A stretch of 64,000 bases of DNA, from positions 30,776 through 94,775 of the forward strand of contig NZ_JAVRHT010000011.1 of assembly GCF_031846415.1 (NCBI RefSeq), in the 5' to 3' direction. The position numbers were made by a program, and so were the translations under genes. Of the stretch, positions 42,973-52,666 are shown one piece after another. Origin of the DNA: Rubrivirga litoralis (GTDB taxonomy: Bacteria > Bacteroidota > Rhodothermia > Rhodothermales > Rubricoccaceae). The notes beneath the pieces were generated by a model that searched no databases, was not told the DNA's origin, and saw nothing but the letters and a program-made list of their open reading frames with translations. Position 1 is the first letter of the stretch. Each line of letters starts with the position of its first letter.

Positions 42973-45042
42973 CTAGGGGATCGAGAGGTGGTCCACGACG
43001 TCGAGCGCGGCGTCGGCGGTGAGGTCGTTGTAGGAGAGCACGGCGAGCTCGCCCTCGACGCCGGCGAGAAACGCGGCGACGGTGCTGCGGAGCACGGGCG
43101 AGGTGAGGAGGACCGGCGGGTGACCGTCGACGAGGAGCCGCCCCGCCGCGGCCTCGGCCGCTTCGAGGAGCGCCTGCGCCCGCTCCGGGGCCAGCCCGAG
43201 CGTGCTCGCGTTGAGCGCGCCGGCCTCGGCCCGCTCGAGCAGGTGCTGCTCCAAGACCGGGTCGAGGACCACGAGGTGGACGTGCCCGTCGGGGCCGGCA
43301 AACTGGCGCGTGATCGTCGCCGCGAGCGCGGCGCGGGCGTACTCGACCAGCACCTCGACGTTCTTCGTCCGCGGGGCGTGGTCGGCGAGGGCTTCGAGGA
43401 TCGTGACGAGGTCGCGGATCGGGACGCGCTCGCGCAGCAGCCCCTTGAGCACCTTCTGGATGTCGCCGATCGAGAGGAGGGCCGGCGTGAGCTCGCCGAC
43501 GAGGGCCGGGGCCGTCTCCTTCACCTTGTCGACGAGCGCGCTCACCTCCTGGCGGTCGAGGAGGCGGTGGGCGTGCGTGCGGAGGACTTCGAGGAGGTGC
43601 GTCGTGACGACGGCCGGGGCCTCGACGGCCGTGAGCCCCTGGCGCTCGGCGTCGGGGAGCGCCCGCTCCGGCACCCAGACGGCCGGGAGCCCGAAGGTGG
43701 GGTCCTCGGTCTTGAGCCCCGGCGCCGACCCGTCGAAGCCTTCGGGGAGCAGGGCCAGGCCGTAGCCCGGCATCACCTCGCCCTCGCCGACCGGGTTGCC
43801 GCGGAGCTTGACGGCGTAGGCATTCGCCCCGAGCGCCACGTTGTCGCGGATGCGGACGGGCGGGATCACGAGCCCGAGCTCGACGGCCAGCTGCTGCCGG
43901 AGCCGCTTGACGCGGTCGAGGAGGTCGCCGCCCTGGGCCGGGTCGACGAGCGGGATGAGCCCGTAGCCGACCTCGAGCTCGAGCGGGTCGACGAGGAGGA
44001 AGTCGGCCGGCTCGGGCTCGGGCTCGGCCTCGGGCGGGGCGGGGCGGGCGGCCTCGGCGTCGGCCGCGCGGTCGGCCACGAGCCGGCTCCGCCCGAGCGC
44101 GATGGCCCCGATGCCGAGCGCCCAGAACGGGACGATCGGGAGCCCCGGCATGAGCCCGAGCAGGAGCATGAACCCGCCGGTCACCAAGAGGGGCACGGCC
44201 GCGGCCAGGAGCTGCGTCTGGACCTCACCCGCGATGTTGCCCTCGCCCGAGGCCCGGCTCACGATGAGCCCGGCGGCCGTCGAGATGAGGAGGGCCGGGA
44301 TCTGGCTCACCAAGCCGTCGCCGATCGAGAGGAGCGTGAACGTGCTGGCCGCCTCCGCCATCGTCATCCCGTGCTGCGTGGCCCCGATGACGAGCCCGCC
44401 GACGATGTTGACGGCCGTGATGATGAGGCCGGCTACGGCGTCGCCGCGGACGAACTTCGAGGCGCCGTCCATGGCCCCGTAGAAGTCGGCCTCGCGCGAC
44501 ACGTCGGAGCGGCGCTGGCGGGCCTCGGCCTCGTCGATAAGCCCGGCCCCCAAGTCGGCGTCGATCGCCATCTGCTTGCCCGGGAGCGCGTCGAGCGTGA
44601 ACCGCGCGCCGACCTCGGCGATCCGACCCGATCCCTTCGTGATGACGACGAAGTTGATCAGGACGAGGACCAGGAACACAATCGCCCCGACGACGAAGTT
44701 GCCGGCCACGACGAAGCTCCCGAACGCCTCGATCAGCGCGCCGGCCTTGGCCTCGCCCAGGATCAGCCGCGTCGACGCCACGTTCAGCGACAGCCGGAAC
44801 AGCGTCGTGATAAGGAGGAGCCCGGGGAAAATGGCGAAGTCGAGCGGCCGCCGGGCGTAGAACGCCGTCAGCAGCACGCCCAGGCTGACGGCGATGTTCG
44901 TCGTCAGCAGGAGGTCCAGGAGGAACCCCGGGAGGGGCACCACCATGACGAGCAGGATGAGGACGAGGCCCGAGGCCGCGACGGCCTCGGTGCCCACGCG
45001 GGCGCCGGGCGGGGTGGCGGGCGGGGCGGTGGCGGTCGGCAT
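42973..45042 (-). CDS. flhA: FlhA, flagellar type III export gate
   Basis: This 689-residue protein has about eight transmembrane helices (about 15-320), with VLLTAFYARRPLDFAIFPGL and VFLVLVLINFVVITKGSGR and the cytoplasmic FHIPEP-like loop (EVGARFTLDALPGKQMAIDA). A large cytoplasmic domain follows (about 340-689; VELGLVIPPVRIRDN, DLVTILEALADHAPRTKN). It forms the nonameric export gate that accepts chaperone-substrate complexes. The ATG directly follows the flhB stop (TAGATG), so translation is probably coupled. Confidence 0.95.
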   Translation of the reverse strand: MPTATAPPATPPGARVGTEAVAASGLVLILLVMVVPLPGFLLDLLLTTNIAVSLGVLLTAFYARRPLDFAIFPGLLLITTLFRLSLNVASTRLILGEAKAGALIEAFGSFVVAGNFVVGAIVFLVLVLINFVVITKGSGRIAEVGARFTLDALPGKQMAIDADLGAGLIDEAEARQRRSDVSREADFYGAMDGASKFVRGDAVAGLIITAVNIVGGLVIGATQHGMTMAEAASTFTLLSIGDGLVSQIPALLISTAAGLIVSRASGEGNIAGEVQTQLLAAAVPLLVTGGFMLLLGLMPGLPIVPFWALGIGAIALGRSRLVADRAADAEAARPAPPEAEPEPEPADFLLVDPLELEVGYGLIPLVDPAQGGDLLDRVKRLRQQLAVELGLVIPPVRIRDNVALGANAYAVKLRGNPVGEGEVMPGYGLALLPEGFDGSAPGLKTEDPTFGLPAVWVPERALPDAERQGLTAVEAPAVVTTHLLEVLRTHAHRLLDRQEVSALVDKVKETAPALVGELTPALLSIGDIQKVLKGLLRERVPIRDLVTILEALADHAPRTKNVEVLVEYARAALAATITRQFAGPDGHVHLVVLDPVLEQHLLERAEAGALNASTLGLAPERAQALLEAAEAAAGRLLVDGHPPVLLTSPVLRSTVAAFLAGVEGELAVLSYNDLTADAALDVVDHLSIP

Positions 45043-46110
45043 CTAGGCGGCGCGGCGGCGGTAGACCTCGGCGAGCACGGCGGCCACGGCGGCGTAGAGC
45101 GACTCGTCGATGGGCGCGCCCTCGTCGACCGTGGCGTGGAGCGCGCGGGCGAGCGGGCGGTCCTCGACCGTCGGGATGCCGAGCTCGGCGGCCAGCCCCT
45201 TGATGGCGAGCGCCCGCTTGCGGACGCCCTTGCAGAGCACGGTCGGGGCGCCGCCGGCGGCCGGGTCGAACCGGAGCGCGACGGCGTAGTGGGTCGGGTT
45301 GGTGACGACGACGTCGGCCTGCATGACGGCGTGGTCGAGGCGGGGCCGCGTGGCGAGCTCGCGGGCGCGCTGGCGGCGCTTGCCCTTGAGGTGGGGGTCG
45401 CCCTCCTGCTCCTTCCCCTCGTCCTTGACCTCCTTGTCGGTCATCTTGAGGTCGGACGTCCACTTGTGCTTCTCGAAGGCGTAGTCGACGGCGGCGAGCA
45501 GGAGGAGCGCGAGGAGCACGGGCGCGCCCAGATCGACGACCCAGGTCCCGGTGACCGCGGCGATCGCGTCGACGGGGAGCGTCGAGAGCCCGAGCATCTC
45601 GTCGGCCCGGTCGCGGAGCACGCCGTAGGCGATGGGGCCGACGACGGCGACCTTCGTGAGCGCCTTGCCGGCCTCGAACACGCCCTTGGTCGAGAACAGC
45701 CGCTTGAGGCCTTCCAGCGGCGACACGCGGCTGCCCTTAGGGGTGAGCGGCTTGGTCGTCACGTTCCACCCGGTCTGGGCCACGCTCGCCGCCGCGCCCG
45801 CCGCCATGACGACGGCGAAAAAGGGGAGCAGGAGTCCGAGCACCGGGACGCCGACGCCCGCGAACAGGCTGGGCATGCTGTCCACGTCGAGCGGCGTCGA
45901 GGCGGCGCCGAGGAAGAGGCGGGCCGAGAGCTCGCGGAGCGTCGCGAAGGCGGCCGGCGCGCCGAACACGAGGGCCGCCCCGCCCGCGCCCAGGACGCCG
46001 ACCGAGATGAGCTCTTTCGACTTGAACACGTTCCCGTCCTCCCGGGCCTTGCGGAGGCGCGAGGGGGACGGGTCGTGGACCTTTTCTTGTCGGTCGGGCT
46101 TGTCGCTCAC
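45043..46110 (-). CDS. flhB: FlhB, flagellar export switch protein
   Basis: This 355-residue protein has four transmembrane helices (about 30-215). Its cytoplasmic domain carries the self-cleaving NPTH motif (VVVTNPTHYAVALRFDP, about 262-278). Cleavage at Asn-Pro switches export from rod/hook to filament proteins. The N-terminus (RQEKVHDPSPSRLRKAREDG) matches FlhB. It is first in the flhB-flhA-flhF-flhG-fliA run. It starts with GTG at 46110. Confidence 0.93.
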   Translation of the reverse strand: MSDKPDRQEKVHDPSPSRLRKAREDGNVFKSKELISVGVLGAGGAALVFGAPAAFATLRELSARLFLGAASTPLDVDSMPSLFAGVGVPVLGLLLPFFAVVMAAGAAASVAQTGWNVTTKPLTPKGSRVSPLEGLKRLFSTKGVFEAGKALTKVAVVGPIAYGVLRDRADEMLGLSTLPVDAIAAVTGTWVVDLGAPVLLALLLLAAVDYAFEKHKWTSDLKMTDKEVKDEGKEQEGDPHLKGKRRQRARELATRPRLDHAVMQADVVVTNPTHYAVALRFDPAAGGAPTVLCKGVRKRALAIKGLAAELGIPTVEDRPLARALHATVDEGAPIDESLYAAVAAVLAEVYRRRAA

Positions 46111-46434
46111 GGCGGGGGGTGGGGAACACCCCGCTCGCTAGCGAACGGCGGGCCGCGCGCGCACGACGCCCCTGCGGCGGCTCCTGGCGTCGGGCGGGGA
46201 AAGGGCGTCCGCGGGCGGGGCGGAAAGGGTTTCCGGGGGCGGGGTGGAGCCGCCCCGCCCAGGCACGCGCCGGCCGCTCGGGCGGCGCCGACTGGTCCCG
46301 CGGCGCGCGTCTCCGCCGGCGAGGCCGCCCCGCCCTGGTGCCAGGTTGGAGAGGCCCGGTGCTCCCCGCCCCGCCCGTTGGGTCCGCCCCGCCCGGACCG
46401 CCCCGCCCGGATTCCTCGTGTGCCCGCCCCGCCC
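46111..46434. other. Spacer upstream of flhB, dense in GC motifs
   Basis: I see no gene. The spacer holds at least eight copies of the GGGCGGGG-type motif in both orientations, especially at 46215-46270 and 46325-46432. No sigma-28 or sigma-54 promoter was recognised for flhB. Confidence 0.4.
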
Positions 46435-47502
46435 TTATCCGCCCAGCAGTTCGGCCACGGCGATAAAGCGCGGCACGTAGGCCTGCGTCTCGGCCGGGAG
46501 CGCGGCGTGGAGGTCCCAGAACGTCGGGTCGTCGCCCGTCTCAGCGCGGTGCTCGTCCACGAGCCGCTCGACGCGGCCGACGCCGCAGTTGTAGGCGGCC
46601 AGCGCGAGCTGCCAGTCGCCGTCGAACCGGCGCCCGAGCCACTGGAGGTAGCGGGCGGCGGCGGCCGTCGACGCCGCGGGGTCGGCGACGCTCAGCGAGT
46701 CGAGCCCGTACTCGGCGGCCGTCTCGGGCATGAACTGCCACAGGCCGCGCGCGCCGGCCCAGCTCTCGGCCTGGGGGTTTAGGCCGCTCTCGATGACGGC
46801 CACGAACTTGAGGTCGGTCGGGAGGTCGCGGCGGCGGAGCGCCCGCTCGACGGACGGGAACAGGCGGCGCATCTGGCGGCGGAGCCCGGCGAACCGGCGG
46901 GCGACCGCCCGCTGGTCGGCCACGAGCTGGTCGGCCTCGGCGGGGTAGAACAGGTACGTCGGGCCGGACGCGCGCTCGGCCTCGGCGGCCTCGCGGCGGG
47001 CGGCCTCGGCCGCCGCCGCCGTCTCGGCGGCCACGACCGCCGGGTCGCGGAGCGGCGGCCCCTCGTCGCTGAGGAGCGCCGCGAACGACGGGCCGCGGAG
47101 CGCGGCCAGCTCGTCGGGCGCGAGCGGGAGGGCGTGCGACGCGCCGTGGTGGGCCTCGTAGACGGCCTGCGCGCGCAGGACGAGGTCGCGGACCGGCCCG
47201 TCGCCGCGGAGGGCGGGGGCGTCGGCGAGGGCGCGGGCCTGGCGGAAGGCGGCCTCGCCGAGCGCCGCCTGGCGCTCGGGGTCGGCCTCGGCCTCGGCGG
47301 CGCCGACGGCGCGGCGGGCCTCGACCACGCGGCGCGCCCAGTCGAGCGGGCTGACCTCGGACGAGTCGGCCGGCGTCGCGGGCGGGGCGGCGGCGGCGGG
47401 TGGGGCGGCGGCGAGGAGCAGGGCGGCGAGCGCGAGGGCGGGGCGGAGCCTGGGGGAGCGCAGCGCGGCGTAGGGCGCGCGGCCGGCGGTCGTCGTCGTC
47501 AT
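46435..47502 (-). CDS. Lytic transglycosylase (SLT/MltE-like)
   Basis: This 355-residue exported protein has a signal peptide (about 1-39; PALALAALLLAAAPPAAAA), a helical middle and a C-terminal SLT domain. Catalytic Glu lies in VAVIESGLNPQAESWAGARG (about 240-259), followed by GLWQFMPETAAEYGL and LALAAYNCGVGRVERL. It cleaves peptidoglycan glycan strands to form 1,6-anhydro ends. Its position beside the flagellar operon might suggest a role in letting flagella through the wall (inference). It starts with ATG at 47502. Confidence 0.88.
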   Translation of the reverse strand: MTTTTAGRAPYAALRSPRLRPALALAALLLAAAPPAAAAPPATPADSSEVSPLDWARRVVEARRAVGAAEAEADPERQAALGEAAFRQARALADAPALRGDGPVRDLVLRAQAVYEAHHGASHALPLAPDELAALRGPSFAALLSDEGPPLRDPAVVAAETAAAAEAARREAAEAERASGPTYLFYPAEADQLVADQRAVARRFAGLRRQMRRLFPSVERALRRRDLPTDLKFVAVIESGLNPQAESWAGARGLWQFMPETAAEYGLDSLSVADPAASTAAAARYLQWLGRRFDGDWQLALAAYNCGVGRVERLVDEHRAETGDDPTFWDLHAALPAETQAYVPRFIAVAELLGG

Positions 47503-47615
47503 CGGGCGGGGTGTGGTGGGGCCGGCGGCGGGCGGCCCCGGGACCGCTCGGGTCTCAGGCCTCCGGCGCCGGCGTCTGCGGGGTCCGATCTTTGCTCGGG
47601 ACCCCGACGGCCCTT

Positions 47616-47623
47616 CCAAGGTA
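47616..47623 (-). promoter_or_regulatory. Candidate -7 box TACCTTGG for the lytic transglycosylase gene
   Basis: TACCTTGG on the minus strand matches TAnnTTnG and lies 113 nt before the ATG at 47502. The distance is long, so support is modest. Confidence 0.3.
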
Positions 47624-47682
47624 GGGGAGGGCGCCGCCCCGAGGGGCGATCTTCCGCCCCGCCCCCCGAGCGCGACGCGCCC

Positions 47683-49083
47683 ATGCCCGATCCCGAGGCC
47701 CTCAAGATCCTGTTCGTCGACGACGAGCCGGACCTCGTCCCCCTCATCCGTCAGAAGTTCCGGTCGCAGGTCCGGTCGGGGGAGCTCGCGCTCGTGTTCG
47801 CGGCCGACGGCGTCGAGGCGCTCGACCAACTCGAGGCCGATCCCGACATCGACATTGTGGTTACGGACATCAACATGCCGCGGATGGACGGGCTCACGCT
47901 GCTGGGGCGGCTGGGCGAGCTCGGCCGGCCGACGAAGGCGGTCGTGGTGACGGCCTACGGCGACATGGAGAACATCCGCACGGCCATGAACCGCGGGGCC
48001 TTCGACTTCCTCACGAAGCCGATCGACATGGCCGACCTCGACGTCACGCTGGGCCAGGCGCGCGGGGCCGTCGAGCGCGAGCGCGAGGCCGAGCGCGTGC
48101 GCCGAACGATCACGCGGTACCTGTCGGACAAGATCGCGAACGCCGTCCTCTCGAACCCCGACGCTGTCCAGGCAAGCGAGCGCCGCGAGGTGTCGGTGCT
48201 CATGAGCGACATCGCCGGGTTCAGCCAGGTCGCCGAGCGGCTCGAGCCCGAGCGCGTGGTCGAGCTCCTCAACGTGTACCTCGGGGCCATGACCGAGGTC
48301 GTCGACGAGCACGACGGGGCCATCGACGAGTTTATCGGCGACGCGGTCCTGGCGATCTTCGGCGCCCCGCTCGAGATGGCCGACCACGCCGCGCGCGCCG
48401 TGGCCTGCGCGGTCGCCATGCAGGCCCGCATGGGCGACGTCAACGCCGATCTCGCCGAGCGCGGCCTCCCCGCCCTCGAAATGACGGCGGCCGTGAACTC
48501 GGGCGAGGTCGTCGTGGGCACGATCGGGTCCGAGACGCGGGCGAAGTACGGGGTCGTCGGGAGCCCGGTCAACCTCACGGCGCGGATCCAGTCGCTGGCG
48601 GTCCCCGGCGAGGTCCTCATCTCGGACGCGACGTACGCCGCCGCGGGCGGGGCGGACGGGCCGCTCCGGCTGGACGGGACGCGCCGCGTGTCGCTGAAGG
48701 GGTTCGCCGAGCCCGTGGCCGTCCACAGCGTCGCGGCCGTCGAGGGCGCCGGCGCCGTGCCCGCCGACGAGTCCTCGCTCCGCGACCTCGCCGACCCGCT
48801 CCCGTTCCGGCTCGCCACGCTCGACGGGAAGAGGCTGGCCGCCGACGCCCACGACGGCGCGCTCGTGGCGCTGGCCGAGACCGGCGCGCGAGCGCGCGTG
48901 GCGGCCCAGGCCGAGGTCGAGCCGCGGACCGACGTGTGCCTCTCGCTCGACCTCCCGGGGGGCACCGTCGACGTCTACGCCAAAGTGACCGAGGTCGAGG
49001 ACGTCGGCGACGGGCAGGCCCTTGGGCTCCGGTTCTCGTCGGTCCCGCCCGAGGCGGCCGAGGCGTTCGCCGCGCGCTCCTAA
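47683..49083 (+). CDS. Response regulator with class III nucleotide cyclase and PilZ-like domains
   Basis: This 466-residue protein has a receiver domain (about 8-125; ILFVDDEPDLVPLIR, phospho-Asp about 62 in VVTDINMPRMDG, then TAYGD and FLTKPID). A linker helix leads to a class III adenylate/guanylate cyclase domain (about 165-350). That domain has VLMSDIAGFSQVAERL, AIDEFIGDAVLAIFGAP and VGTIGSETRAKYGVVGSPVN, so the metal-binding Asp residues are present. The C-terminus (about 375-460) looks like a PilZ domain. It probably makes cAMP when phosphorylated. The histidine kinase 22 nt downstream is an obvious partner. Confidence 0.88.
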   Translation: MPDPEALKILFVDDEPDLVPLIRQKFRSQVRSGELALVFAADGVEALDQLEADPDIDIVVTDINMPRMDGLTLLGRLGELGRPTKAVVVTAYGDMENIRTAMNRGAFDFLTKPIDMADLDVTLGQARGAVEREREAERVRRTITRYLSDKIANAVLSNPDAVQASERREVSVLMSDIAGFSQVAERLEPERVVELLNVYLGAMTEVVDEHDGAIDEFIGDAVLAIFGAPLEMADHAARAVACAVAMQARMGDVNADLAERGLPALEMTAAVNSGEVVVGTIGSETRAKYGVVGSPVNLTARIQSLAVPGEVLISDATYAAAGGADGPLRLDGTRRVSLKGFAEPVAVHSVAAVEGAGAVPADESSLRDLADPLPFRLATLDGKRLAADAHDGALVALAETGARARVAAQAEVEPRTDVCLSLDLPGGTVDVYAKVTEVEDVGDGQALGLRFSSVPPEAAEAFAARS

Positions 49084-49105
49084 CGGCCCGCGCCCCGCAC
49101 GGATC

Positions 49106-52100
49106 ATGGCCCGCCCCGCCCCGCCCTCCCGCCCCGCGCCGTCCGCGCGGCCGTTTCTGCGGCCGCCCCGCCCCGCCCGGAGCGCCGTGCGCGCGGCCGC
49201 CGCGCTCGCCGCCGCCGTCGCGCTCGTCCTGAGCGGCGTGCTCCTCGCCGTCGCGCAGCCGGCCGACCCTGCGCCGCGGGCGGGGCGGGGCGGCGTCGAG
49301 TTTTTGCACCTGGGCGTCGAGCAGGGGCTCCCCAACGCGGCCGTCACGGCGGTCACGCAGGACTCGCTCGGGTTCGTGTGGATCGGGACGCTCGACGGGC
49401 TCGTCCGCTACGACGGCGTCGGGACGCTGGAGCTGCGGCGGTCGTCGGGCGAGGCGTCGGTCCCGAGCAACGTGGTCCAGGCGCTCGCGCCGGCCGGCGA
49501 CGGCGGCGTGTGGATCGGGACGGCCGGCGGGCTCGCCCGGTTCGACGCCCGGACCGAGCGGGTCCGCCGTGTCGCCGGCCTCCCCGCCCCCGACGTCCGC
49601 GCGCTCGCGCCCGACGGGCGGGGCGGCGTCTGGGTGGGGACCGAGGCCGGCCTCGCGCACGTCGACGCGGCCGGCGCGGCCGAGGCCGGCGCGGGCGCCC
49701 CGGCCGTCGCTGTGCGCGCGCTCCTCTCGGACGCAGACGGCGGCGTGTGGATCGGGACGGCCGCCGGCCTCCTCCGGCGCGACGCCGAGAGCGGCCGCGT
49801 CCGCCAGGTCGCCGCCGACGTGGCCGTCTCGGCGCTCGCCGCGCGCGGGCGGGGCGGCGTCTGGGTGGGGACGCTCGGCGAGGGCCTGTTCGCGGTCGCG
49901 GGCGGGGCGGGGCGGCTCGCGCCGGTCGGCGTCGGCCCCGGCCTCTTCGCGTCGGACGTGACGTCGGTGTGGGAGGACGCCGACGGCGTGGTCTGGGTGG
50001 GCACGATGGGCGGCGGGCTCCGGCGGATCGGGCCGGACGGCGCGGCCACGGTGTACACGGCGGCCCTCGACGACCCGGCCTCGCTCGCCAGCGACGAGGT
50101 GACGGACCTCTACGAAGACCGCCAGGGCGTGCTCTGGGTGGCGACCTACGGCGGCCTCGACCGCTTCGACCGGGCGCGCGACACGGCCACGCGCCTCCTC
50201 CACGACGACCGCCGCCTGACGTCGCTCGCCAGCAACACGGTCCGCGCCGTGCTCCCGGCCGCCGACGGCACGCTCTACGTCGGCGCCGGGCGTACGCTCG
50301 ACCGGACGACCGACGGCCAGACGTTCGCGCACACGCCCGTACCGGGCACCGGCGACCGCGCCCGCGTGACGGCGCTCCACCAGGACCGCGCCGGGACCGT
50401 CTGGGCCGGGACGCCGGGCGGCCTCTTCCGCGTGACGCCCGACGGCCTCGACCCCGCCCCGCTCGCGGCGCCGGGCGGCGCGCCGGCGGTGACGGCGCTG
50501 TTCGAGGCGTCCGACGGCCGGTTCTGGGTGGGGACCGCCGCGCGCGGGCTTGCGCTCTACGACCGCGACACGGGCGAGGCCCGCTGGGTCCGCCCCGCCC
50601 CGCCCGGCGCGGGCGGGCAGAGCGGAGTGGGGCAGGCCACGTCCGGGCCGAGCGGGGCGCCGCGCGTCCGGGCGATGGCCGAGACGGGCGACGGCGCGCT
50701 CTGGGTGGGCACCGACGCCGGCCTCTGCCGGATTGGGCGGGGCGAGGCGCTCGCGTGCCCGCCGGAGGTCGCGGGGCAGACCGTCTACGCCCTCCACGCC
50801 AGCGGCGGCGCGCTCTGGGCGGGCACCGACGCCGGCCTCGTGCGCCTGGGCGGGGCGGCCTCGGGCGGGGCGAGCACTACGCGCTACACGGCCGAGGCGA
50901 CCGACCTCCCGGGCGACGACGTCTACGCCATCGTCCCCGACGAGACGGGGACGCTGTGGCTGGCCACGAGCGGCGGCGTGGCCCGCTTCGAGCCCGTCAC
51001 CGAGACGTTCGCGCCGCGCCTGGGCGGCGGCGGGACCGAGCGGACGCTGAACACGGCGGCGGCGCGCGGGCCGGACGGCCGCCTCTACTTCGGGGGCACG
51101 CGCGGGCTGCTCGCCTTCGACCCGCAGAGCCTCCGCGCCCGCAACGCCACCCCGCCCGACGTCGTCGTCACCGGCGTCGACGTGGCCGGGCAGCCCGTCG
51201 AGCCCGGCGGCGGGACGCTCGACGCGGCCGCCCCGCTCGCGCGGCGCGTGACGCTGGGGCCGGACCAGGACTACCTCACGATCCACTACGCCGGCCTCCA
51301 CTTTTCCGACCCCGCCCAGAACACGTACCGCGTCCGCCTCGACGGGCTCGACGACGACTGGCGCCCGGTCGGCCGCTCGCGTGAGGCGTCCTTTACGACG
51401 CTGCCGCCGGGCGACTACACGTTCGAGGTCCAGGCCGCGAATGCCGACGGCGTGTGGAGCCCGCGGGCGGCGTCGATCGGCGTCGTCGTGCGCCCGCCGT
51501 GGTGGCGGACGTGGTGGGCGCTGGCCGGGTTCGCCGCGCTCGGCGTCGTCGGGCTGGTCCAGGCCGACCGCTGGCAGCGGGCGCGGCTGCTCCGCCGCGA
51601 ACGCGAGCGGGCCGAGCACCGCGAGGCCGAGCTCCGCGCCGAGACGGCCGAGGCCGAGCACCGGAAGGTCCAGGCCGAGCTCGAACGTGCCCGCGAGGTC
51701 GAGGAGGCGAACGCCAAGCTGGCCCAGGCCAACGCCCAGCTCGAGGCCGCCAACGAGCGGCTCGAGGCCTCGATCCAGGACCTCCAGGCGACGCAGGCCC
51801 AGCTCGTGCAGTCCGAGAAGCTGGCCTCGCTCGGGCAGCTCACGGCCGGGATCGCCCACGAGATCAAGAACCCGCTCAACTTCGTCAACAACTTCGCCGA
51901 CCTCTCGATCGACCTCGCCGCCGAGCTCCGCGACGAGATCGCCGACGCCGCCGCGGCCGAGCCGCCCCGCCCCGCCCGCGACGTGCTCGCCGACGTCGAG
52001 CCGCTCCTCGACGACCTCGCCGACAACGCCCGCCGCATCCACGAGCACGGCCAGCGGGCCGACCGGATCGTGCGGGCCATGCTCCTCCACAGCCGGGGCG

Positions 52101-52639
52101 GGGCGGAGGAGCGCGCGCGCGTCGACGTCAACCGCTTTGTCGAGGAGTACGCGAACCTGGCCTACCACGGCGCCCGCGCCAACGACTCGGGCTTCACCGT
52201 GGACCTCGTCCGCGAGTTCGACGAGGCGGCCGGCGAGGTCGAGGTGGTCCCGCAGGAGCTCGGCCGCGTCCTCATCAACCTGCTCGCGAACGCGTTCCAC
52301 GCCGTCGCCGCGGCGGGCGGCGACGGCGGGGCGGTCACGGTCCGCACGCGGCGCCTGGACGGCGAGGGCGGGGCGGGCGAGGGCGGGGCGGTCGCCGTCG
52401 AGATCGCCGACAACGGGACGGGCATGCCGGAGGCCGTCCGCCGCCGCGTGTTCGAGCCGTTCTTCACCACCAAGCCGTCCGGCGAGGGCACCGGCCTCGG
52501 CCTCTCGCTCGCCCACGACATCGTCGCCCAGGTCCACGGCGGCGAGCTCGCGGTCGAGAGCGAGGAGGGGCGCGGGACGACGTTCACCGTGACCCTCCCG
52601 GCCACCCCGCCCCGGCGCCCCGACGCGCCGGCGGCGTAG
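49106..52639 (+). CDS. Two-component-propeller sensor histidine kinase
   Basis: This 1177-residue kinase has a signal or anchor helix (about 30-52) and a periplasmic beta-propeller of many Reg_prop repeats (GVWIGTAGGLARFD, GVWVGTEAGLAHVD, LWVGTDAGLCRIG; about 60-690). A Y_Y_Y domain (about 715-790) and one transmembrane helix (about 795-817) follow. Inside the cell are a coiled coil (about 830-900), a dimerization helix with the phospho-His (TAGIAHEIKNPLNFVNNF, His about 918) and an ATPase domain (NLLANAFHAV, ADNGTGMPEAVRR, GTGLGLSLAHDIV). There is no fused receiver. It resembles the propeller sensors of Bacteroidota that often sense polysaccharides. It lies just after the REC-cyclase gene. 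Confidence 0.9.
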   Translation: MARPAPPSRPAPSARPFLRPPRPARSAVRAAAALAAAVALVLSGVLLAVAQPADPAPRAGRGGVEFLHLGVEQGLPNAAVTAVTQDSLGFVWIGTLDGLVRYDGVGTLELRRSSGEASVPSNVVQALAPAGDGGVWIGTAGGLARFDARTERVRRVAGLPAPDVRALAPDGRGGVWVGTEAGLAHVDAAGAAEAGAGAPAVAVRALLSDADGGVWIGTAAGLLRRDAESGRVRQVAADVAVSALAARGRGGVWVGTLGEGLFAVAGGAGRLAPVGVGPGLFASDVTSVWEDADGVVWVGTMGGGLRRIGPDGAATVYTAALDDPASLASDEVTDLYEDRQGVLWVATYGGLDRFDRARDTATRLLHDDRRLTSLASNTVRAVLPAADGTLYVGAGRTLDRTTDGQTFAHTPVPGTGDRARVTALHQDRAGTVWAGTPGGLFRVTPDGLDPAPLAAPGGAPAVTALFEASDGRFWVGTAARGLALYDRDTGEARWVRPAPPGAGGQSGVGQATSGPSGAPRVRAMAETGDGALWVGTDAGLCRIGRGEALACPPEVAGQTVYALHASGGALWAGTDAGLVRLGGAASGGASTTRYTAEATDLPGDDVYAIVPDETGTLWLATSGGVARFEPVTETFAPRLGGGGTERTLNTAAARGPDGRLYFGGTRGLLAFDPQSLRARNATPPDVVVTGVDVAGQPVEPGGGTLDAAAPLARRVTLGPDQDYLTIHYAGLHFSDPAQNTYRVRLDGLDDDWRPVGRSREASFTTLPPGDYTFEVQAANADGVWSPRAASIGVVVRPPWWRTWWALAGFAALGVVGLVQADRWQRARLLRRERERAEHREAELRAETAEAEHRKVQAELERAREVEEANAKLAQANAQLEAANERLEASIQDLQATQAQLVQSEKLASLGQLTAGIAHEIKNPLNFVNNFADLSIDLAAELRDEIADAAAAEPPRPARDVLADVEPLLDDLADNARRIHEHGQRADRIVRAMLLHSRGGAEERARVDVNRFVEEYANLAYHGARANDSGFTVDLVREFDEAAGEVEVVPQELGRVLINLLANAFHAVAAAGGDGGAVTVRTRRLDGEGGAGEGGAVAVEIADNGTGMPEAVRRRVFEPFFTTKPSGEGTGLGLSLAHDIVAQVHGGELAVESEEGRGTTFTVTLPATPPRRPDAPAA

Positions 52640-52644
52640 CTTGC
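52637..52644 (+). promoter_or_regulatory. Candidate -7 box TAGCTTGC overlapping the kinase stop
   Basis: TAGCTTGC includes the TAG stop of the histidine kinase and lies 22 nt before the ATG of the cNMP-binding protein. It would give that gene its own promoter. Confidence 0.4.
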
Positions 52645-52666
52645 CCGATTGCGCACCCCGCCCCTT

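Noticed and set aside
40741..46782. Open frame of about 2000 codons opposite the flagellar operon
   Set aside because: Antisense shadow of flhB, flhA, flhF and flhG, whose conserved motifs are clear on the minus strand.
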